Notes under the pieces: generated by a model
Databases searched by the model: none
What the model saw: the letters and a program-made list of their open reading frames with translations, nothing else
What the model was told of the DNA's origin: nothing
Part shown: positions 11,604-22,500 of the stretch, in pieces
Layout: each line of letters starts with the position of its first letter
Numbering within the stretch: position 1 is the stretch's first letter
Assembly: GCF_000224145.3 (NCBI RefSeq)
Contig: NC_020172.2
Span: 1,822,626-1,886,625, forward strand
Origin: Ciona intestinalis
Taxonomy: Eukaryota; Chordata; Ascidiacea; Phlebobranchia; Cionidae
DNA: 64,000 nucleotides
Direction of reading: 5' to 3'
Position numbers and translations under genes: made by a program

Positions 11604-12103
11604 NNNNNNNNNNNNNNNNNNNNNNNNNNNNNNNNNNNNNNNNNNNNNNNNNNNNNNNNNNNNNNNNNNNNNNNNNNNNNNNNNNNNNNNNNNNNNNNNN
11701 NNNNNNNNNNNNNNNNNNNNNNNNNNNNNNNNNNNNNNNNNNNNNNNNNNNNNNNNNNNNNNNNNNNNNNNNNNNNNNNNNNNNNNNNNNNNNNNNNNNN
11801 NNNNNNNNNNNNNNNNNNNNNNNNNNNNNNNNNNNNNNNNNNNNNNNNNNNNNNNNNNNNNNNNNNNNNNNNNNNNNNNNNNNNNNNNNNNNNNNNNNNN
11901 NNNNNNNNNNNNNNNNNNNNNNNNNNNNNNNNNNNNNNNNNNNNNNNNNNNNNNNNNNNNNNNNNNNNNNNNNNNNNNNNNNNNNNNNNNNNNNNNNNNN
12001 NNNNNNNNNNNNNNNNNNNNNNNNNNNNNNNNNNNNNNNNNNNNNNNNNNNNNNNNNNNNNNNNNNNNNNNNNNNNNNNNNNNNNNNNNNNNNNNNNNNN
12101 NNN
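11604..12103. other. assembly gap (500 N)
   Basis: A 500-N run interrupts s-Themis copy 1 inside exon 21. In copy 2 the missing part (exons 21-35) spans about 5.5 kb, so either the gap length is arbitrary or copy 1 is truly shorter. Confidence 0.99.
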
Positions 12104-12304
12104 TCGCGGCTGTCCTACGCGCTGTATCCTACTCTCGGAATGTGCGCTGTATTTGGGAGAAATTTCTTGTTTCTGTCTTCTGGTACTGACGTTGTCTTGT
12201 TGAGTATGACTCGGTTATTTGAACATCAACTTGTATTGAGGCGTTATAAACTTTTCAACAGTAAACAAGTACCAAAAGCAACTCCAACGTTTACAATCAC
12301 GTAA
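12104..12304 (+). other. unidentified terminal ORF after gap
   Basis: An open frame leaves the gap and ends in a TAA at 12302-12304, with about 66 codons visible (SRLSYALYPTLG near the start, PKATPTFTIT at the end). It resembles nothing in copy 2 and has no recognisable domain. It could be the true 3' end of a rearranged s-Themis copy 1, the last exon of another gene hidden by the gap, or chance. An AATAAA lies downstream near 12503. No function is assigned. Confidence 0.25.
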
Positions 12305-12522
12305 CCCTATCTAGTTAGTCACTGGTCTCTCGAAACGTCTGCGTGTTTCTCCGTCTCATAACATGTACGGTAAGGTTTATAAAGGGGAATTGAAGTAAAA
12401 GGACAGATGTAACTTTACGACGTGACAAATGTCAGGAGAGAAACCATATAAATACATCAACACCATAAGCGAACATATGTTGCTATAAAGATTTACAACC
12501 ACAATAAACCGAACCGCTACAG

Positions 12523-13525
12523 ATCTGCTATTGTTTCCAAAACCTGGTTTTGGGAGTAGTTGTGCATTATACTATAAACACTGTGTAAAACTATTGTATA
12601 CACTTGAGTATACTATGGTGAAACAGTATTTGCCGCACGCTGATAAAAAAGCTATAACAGACCTCTTAGTATCTTATTCTCTAATTCTTAATTTTACGTC
12701 ACACATTCGTAAAATTAAATAAAGCGTACGAAGCCGTTTAATAAGGTATTGTGCACAATAGTGACAAACCTGTTTCGATCCATTTTCTTTGCACTTCTTG
12801 GCAACCTCACTTAACTTATCTTTATTACGACCGGTGATTGATAACAAAGCACCTTGCTTTGCAAATAATTCAGCAATCGCAGCTCCCAATTCCCCTCGAA
12901 CTGCCTGTAGATACATGCCTATATAAGCCTGATACTGTTTCAATTAAAGTATTATCTCTTACCAGTAATTAAAACAACTTTGCAAGCCTTCGTCCATGTT
13001 ATCGTGACGTATTGTTTCTTTCTGTGTTTTGCTGTGGGTTTTTCTGCACTGTTTCTAGTTTTGCTTACGTTGTTAATGACTTTTGTATTGGGTTGATACG
13101 TCTCTCGCAAAACCACCTTTGAGCATGATTGGTCGTCGTCGCGCCAGTGCGCCCTTTTCTCCTGTTTCTCACATCCGCCCGAGTATTGGATAAGATCGGT
13201 AGTTCTCGTTGTGTGTATGCGAGTATAACGTTGGTGTATTTATTTTCGTGTTCAAAACGTTGGTGTATTTGATTATTGTGGTCAAAACGTTGGTGTATTC
13301 GAGCATTATCCCTAATCGTTTTATTATAGCAGTTTTTATATGTCACTAAACTGTTAAGAAATCCTACATCAGTCTGGTCAAAGCGTCCCGGACCACACAC
13401 TTTACGTAACAATATCGTGTTGATAAATAGTATCTGTACTTAGATTGCTGCTTGTACGAACAAGTTAGTATGGTAGGTAGAATGTTAAAGTTAAATATTA
13501 ACTGATGTACCGCAGTCAGTTAGTA
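12523..13525 (-). pseudogene. SDR relic C (exons 3 end, 2 and 1), interrupted
   Basis: Minus-strand homology to the SDR gene starts abruptly inside exon 3 at 12523. Exon 2 (about 12770-12913) has an extra base in its GIGAA region, and exon 1 (about 12967-12996) has another extra base after the ATG, so both are frameshifted. The sequence upstream of the start is split by a 413-bp insertion (13007-13419). Homology to the SDR A and B promoters resumes to about 13525. This is clearly a pseudogene lying between the two Themis blocks. Confidence 0.78.
13007..13419. mobile_element. 413-bp insertion with 7-bp target duplication
   Basis: The 7-mer TATCGTG occurs at 13000-13006 and again at 13413-13419, and the homologous SDR A and B sequence is continuous without the intervening DNA. 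Inside, a ~32-bp unit with the core CAAAACGTTGGTGTATT is repeated about three times (13205-13310). No transposase is seen and the family is not recognised. Confidence 0.6.
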
Positions 13526-13857
13526 AACTTGATGTTAATGTTTACAGTCTTACAGGTGTATATACATCCGATATACGTATACTTACGTGCACGGCGCCGG
13601 TTTGTTCTATTTATGCTACACATTTGTCATTTCACTCATCAAATTCGTGCAAGGAATATATGGAGAAATCAGTCGGAGGTTTATAAGCACTTCGATGAAA
13701 ATAAATTATATTTAAGCAGACGCTATATACGTTCATTGTAAAAAAAATTATATATTTTGAAGTTATTCGTAAAAATGGTATCTATCTACAGTCATTTCTA
13801 AATAAAACGAAGCGACATCTTGTGTGTTTTCAAATATTGTTTGCTTCGTGTGGATGA

Positions 13858-15412
13858 TCATTCATTTATTTTTGTGATGTACCGTCCTCCATCAATCACA
13901 ATGCATTCACCTGTTACCATGGCAGCTTTCTCCGAGGCGAGAAATACGGCCATATTGGCAACATCTTCTACTGTTGCTACTTTCCTGCTAAGCAAAGATG
14001 CTTCGACTGTTAAAATACTTTCCACGATTTCTTTTGGTACAAAGTTGTCAAATATTTCGGTGCCAATCGCTCCTGGACTGAAAAAAGTAGTCGTTAATAC
14101 CTGAGTACTTTATAAATAGATAGTCCAAATATTCAAACCATATCGCGTTGCATCTTATGCCATCTTTTGCAAAACCTGCAAAATAAAATGCAGTTGAGAA
14201 GTATGAAAGCATCGTATGGCTGCCAAAATCGTGCAAAATGGCATTTTAAAAGAAAATTATACTTCTTTAAGTGGTTTTATTTCCAGTTATGGTATAACAT
14301 GCTGTCGTTTAATTACATGTTTATATAGTTGTTTAAGTTGAATTAAGTTTTCCCCATACAACTTACTTGCAGCTGTTGTTTTCGTAAATTGCTAAGTCCA
14401 TTCTTCGTAATACCATACATGAAGGAACCTGCTGTTAGACGTGTAGCAGAAACACTTGACATATTTACTATATTGCCTGAAAACAACAATAGTATTACGT
14501 TTAAACTGAACCATCTCTCGCATGATAAACATTACCTTTTGTCAATGCAAGGTGAGGTTTCGCGATCTTTGTCAAATATATTGGAGCTTTGAGGTTGATT
14601 GCTAAAATCTTGTCGAACGATTCTCCTGTGTACTGCGTTAAAATGTATGTCTCTATACTTGCCTTTGTGCCAACACAATAGTTTGTATATAATATAAGAG
14701 TATAGGGTATAAGATGGGACAAGTTTTCAAATATTTTCAGAATTACACAATATTAGCATCCGGTAAACTGTAAAAAGGCTGGATTAAGGTGCAATAACGG
14801 TACCCCAGCATCTTACCTCTCAGCAATATAAAATATATTATACCCACATTCTCAACAGACGTCATAGATACAATTCCAGCGTTGTTTACAAGAACATCCA
14901 ATTTTCCGAATGTTTTAATCGTTTCTTCCATTAATTTGTCCATCTCTTCCTCCTTTGTAAGATCTGCTATTGTTTCCAAAACCTGGTTTTGGGAGTAGTT
15001 GTGCATTATACTATAAACACTGTGTAAAACTATTGTATACACTTCAGTATACTATGGTGAAACAGTATTTGCCGCACGCTGATAAAAAAGATAGCTTATA
15101 ATTCTTTAAATCTTAATTTTACGTCACACGTTCGTAAAACTAAATAAAGCGTTAAATAAGGTTTAGTTTGCACAACAGTGACTTACTTGTTTCGATCCAT
15201 TTTCTTTGCATTTCTTGGCAACCTCACTTAACTTATCCTTATTACGACCTGTGATTGATAACAAAGCACCTTGCTTGGCAAATAATTCAGCAATCGCAGC
15301 TCCAATTCCCCTCGAACTGCCTGTATAGATACATACCTATAAGCCGGATACTGTTTCAATTAAAGTTCTATTTCCTACCCGTTATTAAGACAACTTTGCA
15401 ATCTTCGTCCAT
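13858..15412 (-). pseudogene. short-chain dehydrogenase/reductase, copy B (frameshifted)
   Basis: Seven exons match copy A in order and splice sites: 15379-15412, 15187-15320, 14848-14982, 14536-14662, 14367-14476, 14139-14175, 13858-14077. Exon 5 is 110 nt rather than 111: one base is lost just after the YGITKNGLS segment, so the frame shifts before the downstream exons. The total is 797 nt, not divisible by three. All other exons are open and near-identical to copy A, including the IDGG C-terminus. Either a recent pseudogene or a single sequencing error. Its exon 5 donor is a good GTAAGT, unlike copy A. Confidence 0.8.
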
Positions 15413-15564
15413 GGTATATGGTGTTGATAAATAATATCATGTACCTAGTTCTTTGCTCACTGTTAGTGTGAACAAGTTAGTATGGTAGGTAGACTGTACA
15501 AGTTAAATATTAATCGATGTACCGCGGTTAGTTTTAAGCCTTCAACTGACCACAGGTGCACAGT

Positions 15565-15657
15565 ATGAATGAATGTAACTTACCTTATCCTTACGTGGCC
15601 GGAAAACGACAGTCGTTATAACGCGGGCATTCATGCACCTCGTGCCAGCTTACGAGT
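15565..15657 (-). mobile_element. fragment of composite SINE 3' part (inverted)
   Basis: This stretch is the inverted counterpart of 62190-62285, the region that follows the tRNA-like SINE at 61984 (shared features: TAACTCGTAAGCTGGC and GTTATAGCGACTGTC type strings). It abuts the palindromic MITE at 15658. The rest of the 15413-16506 interval holds nothing else recognised. Confidence 0.5.
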
Positions 15658-16242
15658 TACCCTTTTTGCATGGTAAAAAGTAAATGCGTATAGCGATCCG
15701 CATTAACCCGTCATTCGGTAACTCGCTATAACCGCGTTATTTTGCATGGTCGTTGGTTCATGCGCGTATCAACATTGAGTTAGCTTAGCTTTTTTAGCCC
15801 AATGCTGTTAAACCTATAGTTTATAACATGAGTTTTGATACTTTATAGTGCTATTACCAACTAAAAACTGTAAAATAATACCCGAAAAAGGTTAGGCTCG
15901 TATTAAAGTGAAACCGTCCTCCCACCATATTTTTGATGAAAACGTATAGGCTACTAAAACTGTGGTCCTAGTTGGGTGACTTCCACCATATTTTTGATGG
16001 GTACATTACCCTTTTTGCATGGGTTTATGCGAATAACGATTCGCATAAAGTCGTCATTTGGTGACTCGCTAACGGCGTTATTTGCTTGGTCATCGGTTTG
16101 AGTAACAACCTATCACAGCAGGTAACACGCTAACGACGTTATGCGTGTTAACTTTGTTTTTGTTGGTAAATATGCGAGTACTTACGCGCATAAAAGCGAT
16201 CATATTCGCATTAACTTTTTTACCATGCAAAAAAAGGGTATA
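15658..16242. mobile_element. MITE with ~50-bp terminal inverted repeats
   Basis: The left end (15658-15710) reads ACCCTTTTTGCATGGTAAAA, then a segment rich in GCGATNCGCATT. The right end (16190-16242) is its inverted complement with small indels. A third partial copy of the end sequence lies inside at about 16005-16050. No ORF is present. It lies between SDR B and exon 1 of s-Themis copy 2 and is absent from the equivalent interval of copy 1. Confidence 0.65.
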
Positions 16243-16506
16243 AGAAGCATTAACTAATAGACTTGTGAAGTACTAAAAAATATCTAAATAAATACACTAG
16301 TTACATAAAATAAAACTATATTACATGATACTGTCTACTGTTTTGTCAACAATCGTGTATTAAGAAAAAAAAACAAAAAAATTCATTGGCTACTTAAATA
16401 AAGTAAAAAGTATTGACAAACACTGCATCTTACTATAAAGACGGTAATCCAACGAATCCAGCCATCTGTTGTTAACTGTTTTGTAGAACTTTAGTACTGT
16501 TTAGCG

Positions 16507-19500
16507 ATGATGTTCAAGGTGTCAGCATTTTTTATTCTAACCTTCTTGTCAGGTACCCTTTAGAGTTAATTACTAATATAGAGTTATATTACTAATTTAT
16601 CATAAATGTGCACAATTCATACTGAACTTATTTATTGTTTTACCGGTTTTCAATTACAAACATTAAAACTGAACCATTAACGATACATGTTTTAATGCGG
16701 CATAATTAGGGTTTACTATAAACCACAATTTCCAGTACATATTGTTTATTGACATGCGTTCTGTAGATGTGGCATATTTGCCATTTAAGTTAGACCGAGA
16801 ACAGCTTGTTAACCACCAACCCCCATTGTCGGGCGCAGGACATCGGGCGTTTAGAAAGGTGTTTGTTTTATGGTCAAACGTGCTAAATCCAGTTGAGGAA
16901 ATTTCTCTACTAAAGAAATGGTTATCGGGATTTCCAAATACTGTACCAATGGTGGAAAACTTATAATTCTTTGAATCGGGTAACAGAAGAAATTTGCTAT
17001 ATTCCACAAACGCTGTAAAACCATCCCAGTCTTCTAAGTCAATTCTGAGACGCGGAAAATCGGTCGTTGGGCGCCCATATGGTTTATATGTTATGCGCTG
17101 CTGTGTTAATCGTTCAATTATTTCCAAACCCATCCAATGCTCTTCGTTAGGGTTGCCAAATCCATTTACGTAATCAACCCAACCCCTATGAAAGTTTATG
17201 TCGCCATTTATCCGTCTTTGGATTATTGCCCAACTTCTAAGTTTTGTAATGTTACTTTTGACCTTCATGTTGCAGAAAACATGGATAAATTGGTATGCGG
17301 AAGTGAGCCAAAGTGGATAGATACCATTTGAAACGAAATTAGCTGTATAGATGCTTGTGCAGTCTATTAAAAAGTGAATCATGTTGGCTGTTGTTAAGTT
17401 TATCGTAAACTATATACCGTTACCTATAATTTACTAAAACGCAGCACTCACCTTTATACAATTTTAATATAGGTTGTTGGTACAACGTAGAAACATTTTG
17501 ACTAGATTTTTCCAATTGAAATAAGTTTTTATTTTTCTGGCACATTTCTAGTCGCCTCTTCATCTCATGTACAACTTTGTTTAAAGCATCAACTGCAATA
17601 ATCATATCATTTCTAACGACTTGGATTTTACCAGTTTTATCTGCGTTGGGTATTTCATCTGACATGTTTTGTTGTGGCGTACAGATAATAACAACTAGAA
17701 TTAGTAACGTCTTCATGTTGTATTGCTAGAGAATGCTTCACCAGTGTTGATTCAAAGCCCTTTCGGAGTTTTACGTTCCCCTTCTTCTTCCGACTGTAAT
17801 GCCACACGTTCCGCATCACCAACCGTTTCTTGGGAATTTAGCCTTAAACCAGAACAGATCCTTCTGCTGCGAATTCTGACACACGCCCAAAGGTTTTAAT
17901 ATTAGTATTATTTTAGTAGCATTACCTTTTATTAAAGTTTGGCAACTATAAAAACCTACAAAACTGCCATGTGGGAGAAAACAAGACAGTATTAATAGTA
18001 TTCTGCAACTTGCAGTTAACCTACCGAGATTAACCTGTGCTGGTTTCCTTGCCATGTAAACTTTTAAATATAGAAGTTTAAAACGATATTTATTGTCTTT
18101 TTTTATTCTAACTAAAGCCGTATATACCCATTCCTATTTTCCTTATGTTTATACCTCAGTTTTTTTACAAAACTATAAATAGTTTTATTATGAGACATAA
18201 AATCAAAATAGTTCAGCCTTTTTTTATTAAACTACGATACTAGATTGATGATTCACTCGCAAACTACAAAGTTTCTTAATTTTCAATATGATCAACCATG
18301 GCCCACTAAAGATATCTTTAGAAGGCCATGGATCAACGAGCTTTCCAAAATGTTTAGCCATTGAAATACGTTCTAGTCGTATAACAACGAATTCTAATAC
18401 TTAAATAAAGTTATCAACGTTCCCGGGCACTTTGTTGGACCTTGAAAATACTGTCGAATAATAACATTTTTGTCTATTACAGAATAAGTACCGATAAACG
18501 GAGATATTTTTAAAATCACGTCTTACGCCGAGTCCTGTCTTTCCCCAGCCCTACGATAACCAAGTATTGAAAACTCGGTTGTTTTTTTCAGGTGTGGTGA
18601 ATTCAACATTGTTGTGGAACATGATTCTAAAATCGTTTATGACTGCTCTTACGCTGGTCCACACACGTTACTCTTAGCAGCTTACTCAAAACTTTCTGTT
18701 ACAAAAACAGCTGGGTTATGCAACGCTTCAAACATAGCCCAATACAAGACGTTGGGTAGACATTTCTCAACATACACCTGTCTCTTTCATAGAAGTTAAT
18801 ATTATTTTTTTGTTAGGTCTAAGTACAAAAGTTCCAAGATTTGCAACAGTCCACCGAAACGTTACATATAATATAAAGGTAGCAAACCTAAAAGAAACAG
18901 ATCCAAAACTGGAATGCCAAATAGACTTCGGTGATTTTCAATCTGTGTGGTTTATCAGCTCTATTCAACTAAAAATACATGCATACAAAGAACCCGGACA
19001 GTTCTATTATGAAATATCTTGTTCAGTAAAGAATTCAACAGATAAATTGACAAAATTTGGAAATATATTTGTGGAAACTGACTTGCAGAGTGCACAAATT
19101 CAGTACAAGCAATTAGGATTCCAAACAACTGGCAATTTAACTTTACGTTTTCGTCATTCGTACATGTATCCGATAAGTTATGGTTTGTTACTGACAAATA
19201 CGATCATTTCGAAAAACGTTAACACTTTGGAAAAAGATAAATTTCTAAATCGACATAATGTTTTTGTCGATTTCAACATCCCGGTTGAAATAAGAATGAA
19301 ACTTGGACCAGGACGTCATTACTTTACTTTAATAACTGAAAACAACATTTCATACGCTGAGTCTCACTTCATTTTGGATATGGCCACTACTTTGACTGAT
19401 CTCGGAGTTCATTCAAAACGTTATGCAGCGATTAAACCAAATTACTTTACAATCAACATCACACTTGAAGAAGGTTGTCCAGCCAACATTACAATAGAAA

Positions 19501-22500
19501 TCAACAAATATCCCAACAACGAACTTGTATCTCAAATAAAAACACTTTGTTCAAATCCTGATGAATGTAAATTGGTTCAAGTCAAGGTATCTCTGAAGAA
19601 AGCTGAGGAAAAATACAGAGTCACTGTGTTTGCAAACAACCAGATATCTAATGGTAGCGCTATATCTCAAGTGTTTGAAACCGTTCCTCAAATATATGAC
19701 GTATACATGACGTCAGATGGACCTTTATATGCCAATGTTCCAACCAATCTTATGATTTACGTCAGAGGGGACATTGGTGGATTTGAGATGACGTTGGAGT
19801 TTGAGGAACATTCTAAACATGTTCCGTTTACAATTGATTCGATCAAACATGTTCATTCAGATGAAGCAAGTCTACCGTTTGATTCAACGTTTTACAAACT
19901 AATAAAAGAGAGAATTATCTTTACGTCTACTGGAGATCAACTGATTAATGCAAATATCAGGAATTCAAAACAAATTTTTAATTTTAGTTCAAACTTTATT
20001 GTACAAAGGCAACCAACATGTTTGGAAAGCGTGAAAATCCGTGATGGGAATTCAAACAGAGCGATTGGTGAACCGTTAAAACTTGCGAGAGAGTTGATTT
20101 TAAGCGCTGACGTCACTTTATCGTGTGTTAAAGATTCCAACATTAAGTTTAAATGGAAATCTTTTAAAGTCGATTCAAGTTCACAGTTACCTCGACCTGA
20201 AAACGAAGTGAAATTAAAAGGAAATATTTACAACAATGAAATTGTGATTCGAAGCAACAATTTGCTTCCAGGATTGTACGTCATAATGCTTGAGGTATCG
20301 ACTAATGACGTCACAGATAAGGATGTGACATCAAAGGCGAGAGATTTCAGTTTGATCAAGGTTCCCACGAGAAAGCTGGAGGTTCTTATCAAAGGAGGCA
20401 ACAAGCGACAACTTGGTAAGTTATGTGGTGAATGTTGTGGTTAATATCATGTTGTGGAATTGATATGATGAGATTGTCTGTGTTGTATATCGTTCTTTAT
20501 AATCTAACGATTGTTCACACATTTAATAGGAAATGAAACTTCCATTAAATTTGAAGCATCCGTAACAACTGAAGTTGATTTCGCGATTCGATTTCACCAT
20601 AATTGGTATTGTGCCGTCACATTAGATGATTTACCACGTGACGTAGAAGTTGGTAAAGTGAAACGAAAAGGTATTAACATCCAACTGTGGTTATCTCACA
20701 TAACAATGCTCGTTACATTGTATATGTTGTTACCAGGTTCATGTTTCAACCGACAACCACTGTGGATTGGTGATGATACATTTGTTCAAGTCTCAAATTT
20801 TAAACCAAACTCATTTTACTTCATTCGATTAATCGTTACCGGTGAAGGGTATTCCCCCGCTTATGCTGATCAAGAAATATTTATTCTTCCTCAAGCCCCA
20901 ACTTTAACATTGAAGTAAAATTATGGTTTGCCAAAAACATGACATTTTTATAATTCACTTTCTTATTTCAGATGTTGGACAAATTGTGGGAAATTTGTTT
21001 CTCCCAACATTCCACTGATCCTCCAATCAGAATGCAGTGATTGTGTACGTCACACTTGGTTTCTTAATTCAAATATATTGGACAGTTGTAACAACAAAGA
21101 TATTTGTAAATTTACTCCACAACAGTTCCAAACGTCAACGATTTTAAACAACATTACAGTTATTGGTAATTATATTCTAACTCAATTTTTATTACTTATC
21201 AGTATTCACGTTTAAATTAACGTTACTTCAGGCTTCGATGTTCACAAAACAAAGTCTTCTGCGGGTCTACTTTTTAGCGTTACATCGCCACCTAGTGACG
21301 GCCATTGCTCAGCTTTACCACAGCTCGGCAAGTCTTACGTCACAAAGTTTACGGTGAAGTGTCAAAACTTCGCCGACGTCCATCCACCACTGATGTACAA
21401 GTTTTACATGAAACAATCGGGCAAGTCGTGTTTGACTTTGCTTATATTGTAGGATGGGGGAAGACGGGACAGCTTTAACACATGATGCACACATATCCTA
21501 ATAGTAGTATAAACAATCAACAACGGTCTATGGGAGTCGTCTGGATACGGTTTTATAATTCTTAGGATGTTCTTTTTAAATGGGACGAGAAAACAGAATG
21601 GAGTTATGTCCCATCTTCCCCCACCCTACTACATTATACATTCTTATATACATGTATTAATATAACACTTTCACAGACAAGGAATTATCGCTCCTACAAT
21701 ACGGTTACGATGCTTCAGTTCATAACATCACCATGAGCAGAACGTTCGGGGTTGCTTTCACAGTGGATATTTGCAACAGCTTGGGCGCGTGTCGACGAGA
21801 TGACGTTGCCGTTGATGTCATACCTACATCACGAAATCCTCCAATTTCTGACGCAATAAAAGAGATTGATGAAAGTATGAAAGCCAACAACATCCAGAGA
21901 TTGTTACAACTTGTGGCACCTTTGTCAGGAACAACAGCATTGAGTTCTAACAAGGTAGGAGAATCTCTTGTTTTATGATTTATTTAAAACCAATAATTTA
22001 CTTTTACATTTCTATAGAGAAACAAAATACTCAAGCACGTGACTTCCACGAAAGTAACTTCTGTTAAATCAGCGAAACAAATTATTGACGTCATGAATTA
22101 CGTCACTAGTGAACCGGACTTGACAGGCGTTGAAAATAAGGTACATGATATTTAAGTTGCATTTAAACTAAATTATCAAATTTATTCCTCAAGGAAAGTT
22201 CTTGGGAAAAACTTTCTGATGTTCAAAATTTTATGGAGTCAAGGTTGAATGACGCAACAAAGACCGAACTCAACTCCATAATGACGTCATGTGTGTCGGT
22301 TGCTTCAAATTTAATGCTAGCTTCTCACAGCAGCATAAACAGGGTGAATATTTATAATCATTCACAGTTAACACTTACATGATAATACTATATGTTTTTA
22401 TTTTATCACCAGATAGAAGAAACAAATAAAATAAAAAACTTTGGAAGACTTTTGATGACGCAGGTTATTCCCGGGGAATCCCCCATCACGTATAAAACAC

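Noticed and set aside
17930..18010. Possible alternative exon 3 of s-Themis copy 2 (LQNCHVGENKTVLIVFCNLQ-like translation)
   Set aside because: No acceptor gives the required phase 2 without a stop. Exon 18592-18755 fits phase and length, so this is likely a decayed duplicate or chance.
18592..18799. s-Themis copy 2 exon 3 running to the stop at 18799 or using a donor at 18797
   Set aside because: That would leave an intron of about 20 bp or a truncated protein. The donor at 18756 gives a 61-bp intron, correct phase and the same exon layout as copy 1.
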